In this document: positions 52,641 to 62,217 of the stretch, in pieces
Layout: each line of letters begins with the position of its first letter
Numbering within the stretch: the stretch's first letter is position 1
NCBI GenBank assembly: GCA_017405675.1
Contig: JAFRAB010000047.1
Span: forward strand, 59,929-123,928
Source: Erysipelotrichaceae bacterium
GTDB lineage: Bacteria > Bacillota_I > Bacilli_A > Erysipelotrichales > Erysipelotrichaceae
DNA: 64,000 bases
Direction of reading: 5' to 3'
Position numbers and translations under genes: made by a program
The notes under the pieces: model-generated
What the model was told of the DNA's origin: nothing
Databases searched by the model: none
What the model saw: only the letters and a program-made list of their open reading frames with translations

Positions 52641-52872
52641 CTTCGAATCCCTCAAACACTTCGCTGATCATTTCCCATTCAGCTTCAGTCTCTACCTGAT
52701 AGAGGTTTCCCTCTTCATCGTATGACATGGTATACACTATACCTTCTTCATCTTTTGGATCAAAGAAAAGAACATAGGATTTACCGAATTCATCACTGTC
52801 AAAAGTGAAGAGTATCTCCATCTGCTTTTCCTGTCCGTCATCTGTTGTTACAAATAATGTATTTGTATCCAT
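52621..52872 (-). CDS. DUF1292 (YrzB-like) protein
   Basis: 83 residues, acidic. The core FVTTDDGQEKQMEILFTFDSDEFGKSYVLF and Y...ETEAEWEMISEVFEGF match DUF1292. Function unknown, but its place between ruvX and mltG is conserved in Bacillota. Overlaps mltG by 20 bases. Confidence 0.9.
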   Translation of the reverse strand: MDTNTLFVTTDDGQEKQMEILFTFDSDEFGKSYVLFFDPKDEEGIVYTMSYDEEGNLYQVETEAEWEMISEVFEGFEDGTQEN

Positions 52873-52882
52873 TTAAATCTCC

Positions 52883-53302
52883 TTAGTACTGTGAATCCAG
52901 GTAGCTCTGCAATATGATCACAGCTGCCATCGTATCCACCATCTGATGTCTTTTCTTGCGGTTCATGTTGGATGCGATCATGCTTTTCTGAGCAGAAACC
53001 GTAGTAAGTCTCTCGTCCCACAGAATTACATCTACATCCGCCTTTTCCAGCAGCATATCTCTGAACTGCATGGAAATTTCACCCCTGACACCAACATCGC
53101 CGTTCATGTGCTTAGGCAGTCCCAGGACTACTTTCTTCACATTATTGGCTTTTATTATGTCAACAACCTTACTGCAGGCTGTTTCATAGTCGTCTTCCTC
53201 AAAACGGATCGTTTCTACCGGTGAGGCAATCATACCCATGATATCGCTCAGGGCAACACCACAGGTCCTGGCGCCTAAATCAAGTCCTAATACCTTATTC
53301 AT
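52883..53302 (-). CDS. ruvX: Holliday junction resolvase-like / pre-16S rRNA nuclease (YqgF)
   Basis: RNase H-fold nuclease known both as putative resolvase and as the enzyme maturing the 16S 5' end. 139 residues: VLGLDLGARTCGVALSD (first metal Asp), VVLGLPKHMNGDVG, WDERLTTVSAQ (Glu) and KKRHQMVDTMAAVIILQSYL (last Asp). The ATG at 53302 overlaps the ireB stop by eight bases. Confidence 0.94.
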   Translation of the reverse strand: MNKVLGLDLGARTCGVALSDIMGMIASPVETIRFEEDDYETACSKVVDIIKANNVKKVVLGLPKHMNGDVGVRGEISMQFRDMLLEKADVDVILWDERLTTVSAQKSMIASNMNRKKRHQMVDTMAAVIILQSYLDSQY

Positions 53303-53558
53303 CTTTCTTGTTAAGATATGAACCAACCAGTTCCTTCAGTATTTCATCTCTGTCTACAGTCTGAATCAGAGTTCTGGCGCCTTTGTAGTTTGAAATATAT
53401 GCGGGGTCATTAGTAATCAGATAACCGACTATCTGTACCTGGGCATTATATCCACGTTCAGTTAAGGCATTGTAAACAGTACGCATGATCAGCTTGATAT
53501 TTTCTCTCTGGAATTCATCAGTATCGAAAACTCTTGTACTTGTGTTATTATCTGGCAT
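53295..53558 (-). CDS. ireB: IreB family regulatory protein (UPF0297)
   Basis: Small substrate of the IreK-type Ser/Thr kinase in enterococci. 87 residues with the conserved TRVFDTDEFQRENIKLIMRTVY, GYNAQVQIVGYLITNDPAYI and REIL-like end (DRDEILKELV). The Thr-rich N-terminal DNNTST, the phosphorylated area in Enterococcus, is present. Lies directly after alaS as usual. Confidence 0.94.
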   Translation of the reverse strand: MPDNNTSTRVFDTDEFQRENIKLIMRTVYNALTERGYNAQVQIVGYLITNDPAYISNYKGARTLIQTVDRDEILKELVGSYLNKKDE

Positions 53559-53617
53559 AATACACCCTCCTTTTATATATTCTACTTTATAAACCCCTAA
53601 AATTAAAGGGATATAGA

Positions 53618-56238
53618 TTAACTTTCAATTAAGTTTCTGACGGCTTTCAGAGCCTCGGAAATCTTTGTAATATCCTTGCCTCCGGCACTGGCAACATCCG
53701 GTCTTCCGCCTCCGTTACCGCCGCAGGCAACTGCTGCTGTCTTGACCAGAGTGCTGGCTGTCAGTCCTCTGGAAATGGCAGTTTTGCTGGCGGCTGAAAC
53801 GAATACAGCCTTGTCATTATTGATGCTGTAAAGCAGTACCAGACCGTCATTCAGTCTGTCCCTGACAGTCTCAGCCAGTTTTTTGACTTCTTCGCCACTG
53901 CCGTCAACCTGCTTGATCAATACCTTCAGACCGTTGACATCTTCTGCTTCACTCATCAGTTCAATGCTTCTGGCATTAGCCAGCTGACCTTTAAGCTGTC
54001 CGATCGTTCTGCTTAATTCACCGTTTTCAGCAATCAGCTGAGCAACCTTATCAGTTACGGCATTAATGTTGGTGATCTTTAAGGCTTTGGCCATTTCTTC
54101 CAGCATTTCTTCCTGTCTTCTGTATTCCCTGTAAGCACCTAATGATGTCATGGAAGTAATACGTCTGATTCCTGAACCGATGCTTTCCTCAGAAATGATC
54201 TTGAAAACACCGACTTCAGCAGTATTGGATACATGTGTACCGCCGCATAATTCCTTGGAAGCAGGTCCCATTGTAACAACTCTGACCTTGTCTTCGTACT
54301 TTTCATCAAACAGTGCCATGGCACCTGTGGTCTTGGCTTCTTCCAGATCCATGATGTCAGTAACAACCGGATAAGCATTGGCAATGTTTTCGTTAACGAT
54401 CATTTCGATCTGTTTCAGCTGCTCATCAGTAACCTTTTCATAATGAGTGAAGTCGAAACGTCCGTATTCAGGTCCGACAAATGAACCGGCCTGATGAACA
54501 TGGTCGCCAATGACCTGTCTTAAGGCTGCATGCAGCAGATGCAGACTGGAGTGGTTGGCCTTGATTCTCTTGCGGTCTTCAACGTTAACAGCCAGGTCAA
54601 ATTCATCACCGATCCTGACAGAACCCTTTTCAACAACTACATGATGCAGAGGCTGTTTCAGAGGAGCCTTGATGACCTTTGTTACCTTCATTTCCGTATC
54701 AGCATTTCTGATAATACCTGTATCGTAGATCTGCCCGCCGCTTTCAGCATAGAAGCATGTTCTGTCGAAAATGACATCGCCTTCATCATCGATAGCGTCA
54801 GTCTTCACACCGTTCTTAAACAGTCCGATCACCTTGCCGGTGTTCTCCAGAACGCTGTAGCCTACGAATTCACTTGGTGCGGTAAAGTTCATCAGGTCTT
54901 CAGCCTGAGCAGACATTGACTGCTCATCGCTTCTGGCATCTCTGGCTCTCTGTCTCTGAGCGGCCATTTCCCTGTCAAAACCGGCCTGGTCAATTGTAAA
55001 GCCTCTGTCCTCAGCTATTTCTCTGGTTAATTCCAGAGGGAACCGAAAGTATCATAGAGCTTGAAGACCACTTCACCAGGAAGGATCTTGTCTTCAGCGT
55101 TGGCCAGAACTTCATTAAGAATCTTTTCACCTTCATTGAGGGTCGTCTGGAATCTTTCTTCTTCAGCCTTGACCAATTTCTCAATATATTCGACCTTACC
55201 CTGCAGATAAGGATAGTAGTCCTGCATGTTATCAGCTACGATCTTAACCAGTTTGTACATGTAAGCACCCTTTATATCCAGGCTCTTACCGTATCTTACA
55301 GCTCTTCTCAGAACTCTTCTTAAAATATATCCGCGGCCTTCATTGGAGAATACGGCACCGTCTGCCAAAGCAAATGTTACGGTTCTGATATGGTCGGCAA
55401 TGACTCTGTAAGCCACCTTGTTGGCGCCTTCATACTTCTTGGAAGTCATCTTTTCAACTTCTCTGATTACAGGCAGGAACAGATCGGTATCAAAGTTGGT
55501 CTCGCCGCCCTGGACGATACAGACAAGTCTTTCCAGACCCATGCCGGTGTCGATATTCTTCTGAGGCAGTTCCTTATAATCTTTGCGGTCTACACCTTCT
55601 TCAGAGTTGTACTGTGAGAATACAACGTTCCATACTTCGATGTAACGGTCATTTTCCAGTTCTTCGAAGAACAGTTTTTCACCAAGATGCTGCGGGTCAA
55701 AACCTTCACCGCGGTCATAGAAGATCTCGGTATCCGGTCCGCACGGGCCTGAGCCGATTTCCCAGAAATTATTTGGTGTTTTTAAGATATGAGAAGGATC
55801 AACACCGCAGACTTTAGTCCAGATGTCATAAGCTTCAGTGTCGTCAATATATACTGTTACATACAGTCTGTTCTTGTCAAAACCCATCCATTCAGGATCA
55901 GTCAGGAAATGCCATGCAAAAGGAATGGCTTCTTTCTTGAAATAATCACCGATGGAGAAGTTGCCCAGCATTTCAAAGAACGTATGATGACGTGCTGTCT
56001 TGCCGACGTTTTCAATGTCATTGGTTCTGATTGACTTCTGAGCATTGGTTATGCGCTTGTTTTTTGGCTTTTCCGTACCGTCAAAGTACTTCTTCAAAGC
56101 TGCCACACCGGCATTTATCCATAGTAAAGTAGGGTCATTGTGCGGTACTAAAGAAGCACCTGGTTCAATCATATGCCCTCTTTCTTCAAAATACTGTAAG
56201 AACATTCTTCTGATCTGATCACTAGTTAACTGTTTCAT
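53618..56238 (-). CDS. alaS: Alanyl-tRNA synthetase, interrupted by a one-base frameshift
   Basis: Charges tRNA-Ala and edits Ser and Gly mischarging. From the ATG at 56238 (GGAGGGA eight bases upstream) the frame covers the catalytic core: [54 protein letters not shown]. At 55038-55043 it reaches FKLYDTFG and shifts: GGTTCCCTC should read GGTTTCCCTC to give [16 protein letters not shown], which continues in the next frame through the editing domain ([24 protein letters not shown]) to the C-Ala domain and stop at 53618. Repaired length is 873 residues, normal. No second alaS is in the window, so a sequence error is more likely than loss. Confidence 0.92.
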
Positions 56239-56255
56239 GTGTCGATTCCCTCCAT

Positions 56256-56464
56256 AAAAAAATCCTGTATAAACACAGGAACGAAAAACCGCGGTACCAT
56301 CCTGATTCACAATAAATGTGCACCTTAATTGTCCTTAACGCAGAGATACGTCAGTGTTTACACTGCACTAATCAGATAGCTTCAGCCCTTCTGCCTGACA
56401 GCTCGCACCATCCGCTGTCTCTCTGTAAGGTTTCCCGGCTTACTCAGTCTGATTTACGCTTTAC
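56256..56464 (-). promoter_or_regulatory. T-box riboswitch for alaS (Ala, specifier GCU)
   Basis: Minus strand. Stem I region with GCGAGCTGTC; GAA-GCT-A places the specifier GCU (Ala) at 56378-56380. The T-box sequence GGATGGTACCGCGG is at 56289-56302. It is followed by a terminator, TCCTGTG...CAGGA and seven T (56256-56280), ending just before the alaS ribosome binding site. Uncharged tRNA-Ala should stabilise the antiterminator and let alaS be read. Confidence 0.93.
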
Positions 56465-56470
56465 TGACAT

Positions 56471-56479
56471 ATTCTAGCA
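56471..56479 (-). promoter_or_regulatory. Extended -10 promoter of the alaS T-box transcript
   Basis: Minus-strand TGCTAGAAT just upstream of the T-box stem I, identical to the element before trmB. Confidence 0.55.
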
Positions 56480-56522
56480 CAACAGAAAATAAAAATATAC
56501 TAAAAGATTTTAAAATAAGTGA

Positions 56523-58700
56523 TTATCCCAGCAGATCAAGAAGCCTTTCCTTCAACGTGGTATTCTGCTTGACATATTCATGTCTTGAAAGGGCTCGTAA
56601 AAAGGCGTTTTTATTACCGATGATGACCAGTGAACGGGATGCTCTGGTAACAGCAGTATAAACCAGTCTCTTGCGCATCAGCAGATGACTGTATTCATCA
56701 CTGGAAACAAAGATTACTATTGGATACTCACAGCCCTGTGATTTGTGAACACTCATGCAGAAGGCATGCGTAAAGAATTCGGAATCATCACGTCCGTATT
56801 CCACTTCCTTGCCCTCATAGTCAACGATGATTATGTCCTTATCAACAGGTGTTTCCTTGGCGTAGATTATCTCGCGCAGTATGCCTATATCACCGTTATA
56901 GACTTCCCGCTGGGAGTTATTGCGCAGATGCATAATCTTGTCACCTTCACGGTAAATATTACGGCCTATCTTTATTTCTCTCTTCGACTTTGAAGGTGGA
57001 TTAAAAGCCTGCTGCAGAACGGAATTCAGTTCATCAATGCCGTTATAGGTACGGTATTGCGGGACAATTACCTGTACATTCTGATATCCGTCTTCTATGG
57101 TTTCATATTTCATCAGAGCCTTTTCCACAACCTGGATCAGCACATCTCTGATCTGATGAGGACTGCATTCTATAACACCAATGTCATTCTGACTTTCAAT
57201 GTCATAGCAGCGGTCGTTTTTGATATCGTATGCCAGAGAGATGATATCGCTTCCCTCTTTCTGACGGAAGATCTTTTCCAGTCGGACCACCTTAAAGAGC
57301 TCTGTATCGATCAGGTTCTGCAGAACGTTACCGATGCTTACAGGCGGCAGCTGTTCAGCATCACCGATGATCACGATCTTCTTAACCAGTCCGCAGGCTC
57401 TTAACAGATTGGCAAAAAGCAGCTGATCGACCATGGAAAACTCATCAATGATCAGAAGATCGGCACCAAGCGGAGTATCTTCGTTCATCTTGAATTCGTT
57501 GATCTCAATATCCCAGCCTAAAAGAGAATGGATGGTCTTGGCATCCTTATCTGTCAGTTCTCTTAAGCGCTTGCTGGCACGGCCGGTTGGGGCGCACAGT
57601 GCGATACTGTACTGCGGAAACAGTTTGGTGCACAGCTGGACCATACCCTTTACAATAGTCGTTTTACCGGTACCAGGTCCGCCTGTCAGGATCATCAGGT
57701 CTTCTTCAAAGAAGCTTTCAACGGCTTCCCTCTGTCTGTCCTGATAGGTTATGCCCATTCTTTTTTCGACCAGTTCGAGCATTTCATCAATGTCTTCCTT
57801 ATTCACCTTATCAAAAGGTTCCTGCGGGAAGGTAGCCAGATATCCTGCAATATAATGCTCAGCTTCATACTGTTCGATCGGATAGATGCGGTCTTCTTCA
57901 ATGGCTATTCTTTTTTCAGCAGTCAGTCTTTCAATGACCGTATCATAAAGGAATTCATCAACACCTAACTCTTCCATCAGCGCCTTACGGTAATATCTGT
58001 CAGTCAGATAACTGTCCTTCAGCTTGAAAGTTCTGTCTTTGAGAACTCTGTCCGCAAAAGCCGTGATTCTTCTGAGGTCATCCTTTTCAACACCGATCGA
58101 CATGGCCAGCTTGTCTACACCCTGAATATTCGCCCCATTGATATCGTAGTAAATACGGTATGGATCTTCTTCAAACACTTCCCGTAAAGTCCTTTTTACC
58201 GGTGTTCTCTTTTCATAATAACTCTTGCTCTTAATGGCTATGCGCGGTGATACCATCGTGGCCAGCATGAAATAGGCTTCATCCGTTTCCACGCTCTTAA
58301 GCCCTTCCAGGATGGCCTGTTTGTTTTTGGCAGTAATGCCCTTGATCTCATCAAGAGAATCAGGGTTTTCCTTGATCAGTCTGATGGCATCAACACCGTA
58401 ATGATTTACTATCTTGATGGCTGTTTTTTCTCCGATGCCCTTGAAAAAAGGGCCGGCAAACATCCTGATCAGTGTTTTTTCATCATCTATTCTGACGGCA
58501 CTTTCCACTTCAAACTGCATTCCGTAATTGATGTTATCTACGTATTTTCCGGTCAGTTTATAAGTAAATTCTTCCTGAATCTCCGGCATATAACCTACTG
58601 CTACTATTTCGTCTCTTTCCTCAGGAATGTAAAAATAGGCTACAGTGTAGCCTGATTCAGCTCTGAATCTTATCTGCGTAAAAGTGCCCTGTATTTCCAT
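56523..58700 (-). CDS. recD2: RecD2-type DNA helicase
   Basis: 5'-to-3' superfamily 1B helicase not bound to RecBC. 725 residues. N-terminal OB-like and helix-hairpin-helix region (MFAGPFFKGIGEKTAIKIV, IKGITAKNKQAI), then motor motifs: Walker A GGPGTGKTT near residue 340, CAPTGRASKRL, DEFSMVD, GDAEQLPPVSIGNVL, and the C-terminal HAFCMSVHKSQGCEYP and YTAVTRASRSL. The place between alaS and mnmA is the usual Bacillota neighbourhood. Its end lies upstream of the alaS T-box promoter. Confidence 0.95.
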   Translation of the reverse strand: MEIQGTFTQIRFRAESGYTVAYFYIPEERDEIVAVGYMPEIQEEFTYKLTGKYVDNINYGMQFEVESAVRIDDEKTLIRMFAGPFFKGIGEKTAIKIVNHYGVDAIRLIKENPDSLDEIKGITAKNKQAILEGLKSVETDEAYFMLATMVSPRIAIKSKSYYEKRTPVKRTLREVFEEDPYRIYYDINGANIQGVDKLAMSIGVEKDDLRRITAFADRVLKDRTFKLKDSYLTDRYYRKALMEELGVDEFLYDTVIERLTAEKRIAIEEDRIYPIEQYEAEHYIAGYLATFPQEPFDKVNKEDIDEMLELVEKRMGITYQDRQREAVESFFEEDLMILTGGPGTGKTTIVKGMVQLCTKLFPQYSIALCAPTGRASKRLRELTDKDAKTIHSLLGWDIEINEFKMNEDTPLGADLLIIDEFSMVDQLLFANLLRACGLVKKIVIIGDAEQLPPVSIGNVLQNLIDTELFKVVRLEKIFRQKEGSDIISLAYDIKNDRCYDIESQNDIGVIECSPHQIRDVLIQVVEKALMKYETIEDGYQNVQVIVPQYRTYNGIDELNSVLQQAFNPPSKSKREIKIGRNIYREGDKIMHLRNNSQREVYNGDIGILREIIYAKETPVDKDIIIVDYEGKEVEYGRDDSEFFTHAFCMSVHKSQGCEYPIVIFVSSDEYSHLLMRKRLVYTAVTRASRSLVIIGNKNAFLRALSRHEYVKQNTTLKERLLDLLG

Positions 58701-59390
58701 TTAGGCTCCTAACAATAAACTTAATGAATTATGCAGCATGTGCAGCAGAATACTGCACCATACGGACTCCGTACGGTCATAGACAAATGCCAGAACAAAA
58801 CCCAGCAGACTGTAAGGAATGATGAAAGGCAGTTCCCAGAAATAGCCTTTAAGAACAGAATCCATGATGTGGATGAAACCAAAGGAAACCGCTGAAACCA
58901 GATAGCCCGGCACCTTCAGTCCGCTTTCCTTCAGTCTGGCAAATATGCATACTCTGAACACCGTCTCCTCCACGAATGGTGCAAACAGTGAAATAAGCAG
59001 ACTGTAATAGTACGGGCTCATCATCATGGCTTTATGTATTTCAGACTGATTTCGACTGTTTCTCAATCCGAAAATGCTCAATACCAAAGCCGATACTCCC
59101 AGAAGTGCCATCATCAGAAACTCACTGTTAATGATGAATCTAACATTTTTGCCATAACTGTCTGTCAGTTTCTCCCAGCCGTATTTCAGTACTGGTAAAG
59201 CCGGGATCACCGTAACCAGAAAAACAAAAACATAAATGCCGGTGTTTACCGTCATTCTTGCCTGGTAATTAATCCGGGTATGAGTATGCCACCAGTTTAT
59301 GATCGCCGGATAAAGCATCCCATATCCCAGAATGTAATGTAAGACAATAGCTATTGAAGCCGGTTTGCTGAGGACTTTTCTGGCTTTCAT
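58701..59390 (-). CDS. CPBP-family intramembrane metalloprotease
   Basis: 229 residues with about six membrane helices. The three CPBP (Abi/CAAX) motifs are visible: EETVFR near residue 143, FGFIHI near 171 and HMLHN near 219, which form the zinc site inside the membrane. Members include Rce1-type proteases and bacteriocin-immunity proteins; the substrate is unknown. Starts in an ATGA overlap with mnmA and stops next to recD2. Confidence 0.88.
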   Translation of the reverse strand: MKARKVLSKPASIAIVLHYILGYGMLYPAIINWWHTHTRINYQARMTVNTGIYVFVFLVTVIPALPVLKYGWEKLTDSYGKNVRFIINSEFLMMALLGVSALVLSIFGLRNSRNQSEIHKAMMMSPYYYSLLISLFAPFVEETVFRVCIFARLKESGLKVPGYLVSAVSFGFIHIMDSVLKGYFWELPFIIPYSLLGFVLAFVYDRTESVWCSILLHMLHNSLSLLLGA

Positions 59391-60523
59391 TTGATCAGCT
59401 CCTCAATAACCTCTTCATGATCGCGGCCGTTCAGGAAAGTCTTCTCAATGACACCGCCACCCAGGCAGATATCACCGTCATAGAATACTGCCTGCTGACC
59501 AGGAGTTACAGAAGCCACTTTCTGAGGATACTTAACAAGATAGAGGTCATCATCATAAGGTTCGATAGTAACTGGATTATCCTGCTGACGGTATCTGAAC
59601 TTGGCATTGCAGCTGGTTGGAAAATCAACATCCTTCAGCCAGTTGACACCTGATACCAGACAGCTGTCGGAATCAAGCCACGATCTGGAATTGCTGTTGG
59701 CGACGTACAGTTCATTTCTTTCGACGTTCTTGCTTGCTACAAACCAGCGTCCCTGGTCACCGCCAATGCCCAGACCCTTGCGCTGGCCAATGGTATAGTA
59801 AAGAACACCATTATGGATACCCATTACCTTGCCTGTATTTATATCGATCATATTGCCGTCCTTAGCCGGCAGATAGTTTTTAAGGAATTCCTTGAAGTCT
59901 CTCTCACCTATGAAACAGATGCCGGTTGAATCCTTCTTTTCGGCAACCGGAAGATCCAGTTCTCTGGCAATTCTTCTTACCTCAGGCTTATCAATTTCTC
60001 CCAGAGGGAAATAGCTGTGATCAAACATCTTTCTCTGCACCTGAGCCAGAAAATATGACTGATCCTTATTGCGGTCATCCGCCTTCAGAAGCAGAGATCC
60101 GTTTTCTCCATGCAGGACCTTAGCGTAATGACCGGTAGCCACATTTTCAAATCCGTTTTCATTGGCAAAACGGAAAAAGGCATCAAACTTGATGTATTTG
60201 TTACAGAGAATGTCAGGATTAGGCGTTCTGCCCTTGCGGTATTCACTCAGAAACTGCATGAATACGTCATCCCAGTACTCCCTGATGAAATCAACTCTTA
60301 ACAGCGGGATATCCAGTGCTTCAGCAACCTTTTTGGCATCGTTGTAATCCTTCTCCTGAGGACAGATATCATCATTTAAAGTAGGATTGCCCAGATAGTC
60401 ATTATTGGCGGCAGAATCCCAGTTGCGCATGAAAGCAGCAGTTACATCATGTCCCTGCTCCTTTAACAGATATGCGGCAACAGCACTGTCAACGCCGCCT
60501 GATAATCCAACCAGTATTTTCAT
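59387..60523 (-). CDS. mnmA: tRNA-specific 2-thiouridylase MnmA
   Basis: Makes s2U34 in Lys, Glu and Gln tRNAs. 378 residues: PP-loop GLSGGVDSAVAAYLL, the catalytic cysteine in GRTPNPDILCNKYIKF, YFLAQV, and the second active Cys in DSTGICFIGERDF; YYTIGQRKGLGIGG is followed by the beta-barrel end. It needs persulfide sulfur; the only desulfurase in the window is the one next to thiI. Confidence 0.97.
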   Translation of the reverse strand: MKILVGLSGGVDSAVAAYLLKEQGHDVTAAFMRNWDSAANNDYLGNPTLNDDICPQEKDYNDAKKVAEALDIPLLRVDFIREYWDDVFMQFLSEYRKGRTPNPDILCNKYIKFDAFFRFANENGFENVATGHYAKVLHGENGSLLLKADDRNKDQSYFLAQVQRKMFDHSYFPLGEIDKPEVRRIARELDLPVAEKKDSTGICFIGERDFKEFLKNYLPAKDGNMIDINTGKVMGIHNGVLYYTIGQRKGLGIGGDQGRWFVASKNVERNELYVANSNSRSWLDSDSCLVSGVNWLKDVDFPTSCNAKFRYRQQDNPVTIEPYDDDLYLVKYPQKVASVTPGQQAVFYDGDICLGGGVIEKTFLNGRDHEEVIEELIK

Positions 60524-60538
60524 AGCAACAGTATAACA

Positions 60539-60560
60539 TAAAAAAGAGGCTATGCCTCTC
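60539..60560 (-). terminator. spx terminator
   Basis: Minus-strand AGAGGC, loop ATA, GCCTCT followed by TTTTT; the spx stop codon lies in the loop. Confidence 0.85.
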
Positions 60561-60975
60561 TGATCTTAGCACACGTCAGATAGTCCGGACAGTCCTTACA
60601 GGTACGCTGGGCTATTCCTCTTAACCGTGACGGGATCAACACTTCAATTTCTTCGTCATCATATCCTATGACCAGACTTCTTTCATTCAGAATGATCGGT
60701 CTTTTAAGGATTGACGGATTATCCTGAATAAAACGAACAAGCTCGTTTATGCTCATCGAATCAATGTCAACACCGGAATCCTTAATAATTTTGGATCTCT
60801 TGGATATAATGTCATCTGTTCCGTTTTCGCTGCGTTCAAGAAGAAATTTGATTTCCTTCTCGTTCAGAATGGTGGAGAATATATTCTTTTCAACAAACTG
60901 CAGGCAATGGTCTTTCAGCCACTGCTTAGCTTTACGGCATGATGCACATCCTGGGGAAGTATAAACAACTAACAC
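60550..60975 (-). CDS. spx: Spx-type transcriptional regulator
   Basis: Binds the RNA polymerase alpha C-terminal domain and redirects transcription in thiol stress. 141 residues of ArsC-like fold with redox motif CASC (residues 10-13) and the Spx segment SMSINELVRFIQDNPSILKRPIIL. Unusually, the chain does not end after the RGIA segment but carries a cysteine tail CKDCPDYLTC. The start is a GTG at 60975 with AGGAG nine bases upstream; no in-frame ATG exists there. An extended -10 (TGTTATAAT) lies about 25 bases further up. Confidence 0.9.
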   Translation of the reverse strand: MLVVYTSPGCASCRKAKQWLKDHCLQFVEKNIFSTILNEKEIKFLLERSENGTDDIISKRSKIIKDSGVDIDSMSINELVRFIQDNPSILKRPIILNERSLVIGYDDEEIEVLIPSRLRGIAQRTCKDCPDYLTCAKIREA

Positions 60976-60997
60976 AACACATCACTCCTACGCAAAG

Positions 60998-61006
60998 ATT
61001 ATAACA
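60998..61006 (-). promoter_or_regulatory. Extended -10 promoter for spx
   Basis: Minus-strand TGTTATAAT between the tRNA terminator and spx. Confidence 0.5.
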
Positions 61007-61019
61007 TAACACTTTCAGT

Positions 61020-61042
61020 AAAAAAACCTCTTTCGAGGTTTA
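61020..61042 (-). terminator. Terminator after tRNA-Arg
   Basis: Minus-strand AACCTC, loop GAAA, GAGGTT and a T-run, ten bases after the tRNA 3' end. Confidence 0.85.
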
Positions 61043-61052
61043 AAATTTCAAA

Positions 61053-61129
<77 letters not shown>

Positions 61130-61140
61130 ATCGCTAAATT

Positions 61141-61169
61141 ATAATAGCAGACTCCTATCTATAATTCAA
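61141..61169 (-). promoter_or_regulatory. tRNA-Arg promoter
   Basis: Minus-strand TTGAAT, 17 bases, TATTAT, with TGC before the -10. The -10 ends 11 bases before the mature tRNA. Confidence 0.7.
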
Positions 61170-61179
61170 GAGAAAACTG

Positions 61180-61923
61180 TTATTTATACTTTTTAACGAT
61201 CTCTCTGGCTCTGTCCGGATAGTTGGTAATAATAATGTCTACTCCTATCTTGCAGGCCATTTCAATATGCTCCGGTTCATTGACTGTCCAGGTATTGATT
61301 CCCAGTCCCAGTTTCTTTGCTTCAAGCGCATGTTCAGGATACTGCAGCATGTAGAAAGCCGGATGAATGGCATCTCCGCCATGATCCTTTACATACTGCC
61401 GAACGTCAATTATGCCATCATCATACAGAAAACCTACATAGGCATCCGGCTGGATCTTCTTTATGTCAACACAGGTCTGATGATTAAATGAAGAATAGAT
61501 GACACTGTCTTTGAGTCCCATTTCTTCTACCAACAGCAGTGTTTTTTCAACAATTCCCGGATAATGGAAAATGCCTGTCTTAAGTTCAATGTTTACCATT
61601 ATTCCGGCCTTTCTGACCAGCTGCAGCACTTCCTTCAGCAGAGGAATCTGCTGCGGACCGTACTGTGGGAAGGTTTTGTTAAAGTTAAACTGTTTCAGCT
61701 GTTCATAAGTATAGTCCTTTACAAAGCCCGTACCGTTGCTGACTCTTTCCAGCCACTCGTCATGAATGACGACCAGTTCGCCATCAGCGGTAAGCTGTAC
61801 GTCCAGTTCAAATCCGTCTGTTCCCAGTTCAACAGCTTTTTCAAATGAAGCCATGGTATTTTCAGGTGCATAGCCGCTGGCACCGCGGTGGGCAAACACC
61901 AGTGGATGTTGTTTATCTTTCAT
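61180..61923 (-). CDS. Glycerophosphodiester phosphodiesterase
   Basis: Splits glycerophosphodiesters to glycerol-3-phosphate and an alcohol. 247 residues, cytoplasmic (no signal peptide). GDPD motifs: FAHRGASGYAPENTMASF, GFELDVQLTADGELVVIHDE (metal Glu and Asp, catalytic His), VNIELK and the C-terminal NTWTVNEPEHI. GGGAG eight bases before the ATG at 61923 decides the start; a methionine at 61944 is possible but poorly placed. May work on lipid headgroups freed by phospholipases. Confidence 0.93.
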   Translation of the reverse strand: MKDKQHPLVFAHRGASGYAPENTMASFEKAVELGTDGFELDVQLTADGELVVIHDEWLERVSNGTGFVKDYTYEQLKQFNFNKTFPQYGPQQIPLLKEVLQLVRKAGIMVNIELKTGIFHYPGIVEKTLLLVEEMGLKDSVIYSSFNHQTCVDIKKIQPDAYVGFLYDDGIIDVRQYVKDHGGDAIHPAFYMLQYPEHALEAKKLGLGINTWTVNEPEHIEMACKIGVDIIITNYPDRAREIVKKYK

Positions 61924-61958
61924 ACTCTCATCTCCCTTTAACATTATAGACTTATTTG

Positions 61959-61987
61959 TTGAAAATGAAGCAGTGAGATGCTAAAAT
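61959..61987 (+). promoter_or_regulatory. Promoter of the trpS T-box transcript
   Basis: TTGAAA, 17 bases, TAAAAT, with TGC before the -10. Confidence 0.8.
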
Positions 61988-61993
61988 TGGGTA

Positions 61994-62199
61994 AAGACTA
62001 CGACGATGATTAAGTAGCTGCTGAAATCTGCCTGACAGTGAGCCGGGGACAGTGAAAACCCGACAGAAGAACAGTATGCGAAATGGGACATTATCAGTTG
62101 CGTAAAGCCGGTAGCACCGTTACAGCAGAGTGATCTTAACCATAAGATAATTTGGGTGGTACCACGTTGACAGCGTCCCAGAATCAGGCGCTTTTTTTA
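61994..62199 (+). promoter_or_regulatory. T-box riboswitch for trpS (Trp, specifier UGG)
   Basis: Stem I with GACAGTGAGCC; specifier loop GCGAAATGGGACA gives UGG (Trp) at 62084-62086. The T-box sequence TTTGGGTGGTACCACG is at 62151-62166, followed by terminator AGCGTC / GGCGCT and seven T (62172-62198). Uncharged tRNA-Trp should favour antitermination. Confidence 0.93.
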
Positions 62200-62217
62200 T
62201 TTATTGGAGGGATTTTT

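Noticed and set aside
53618..56238. Programmed frameshift in alaS
   Set aside because: No slippery heptamer or downstream stimulator is seen and alaS is not known to be recoded; a missing T in a short run is the simpler reading.
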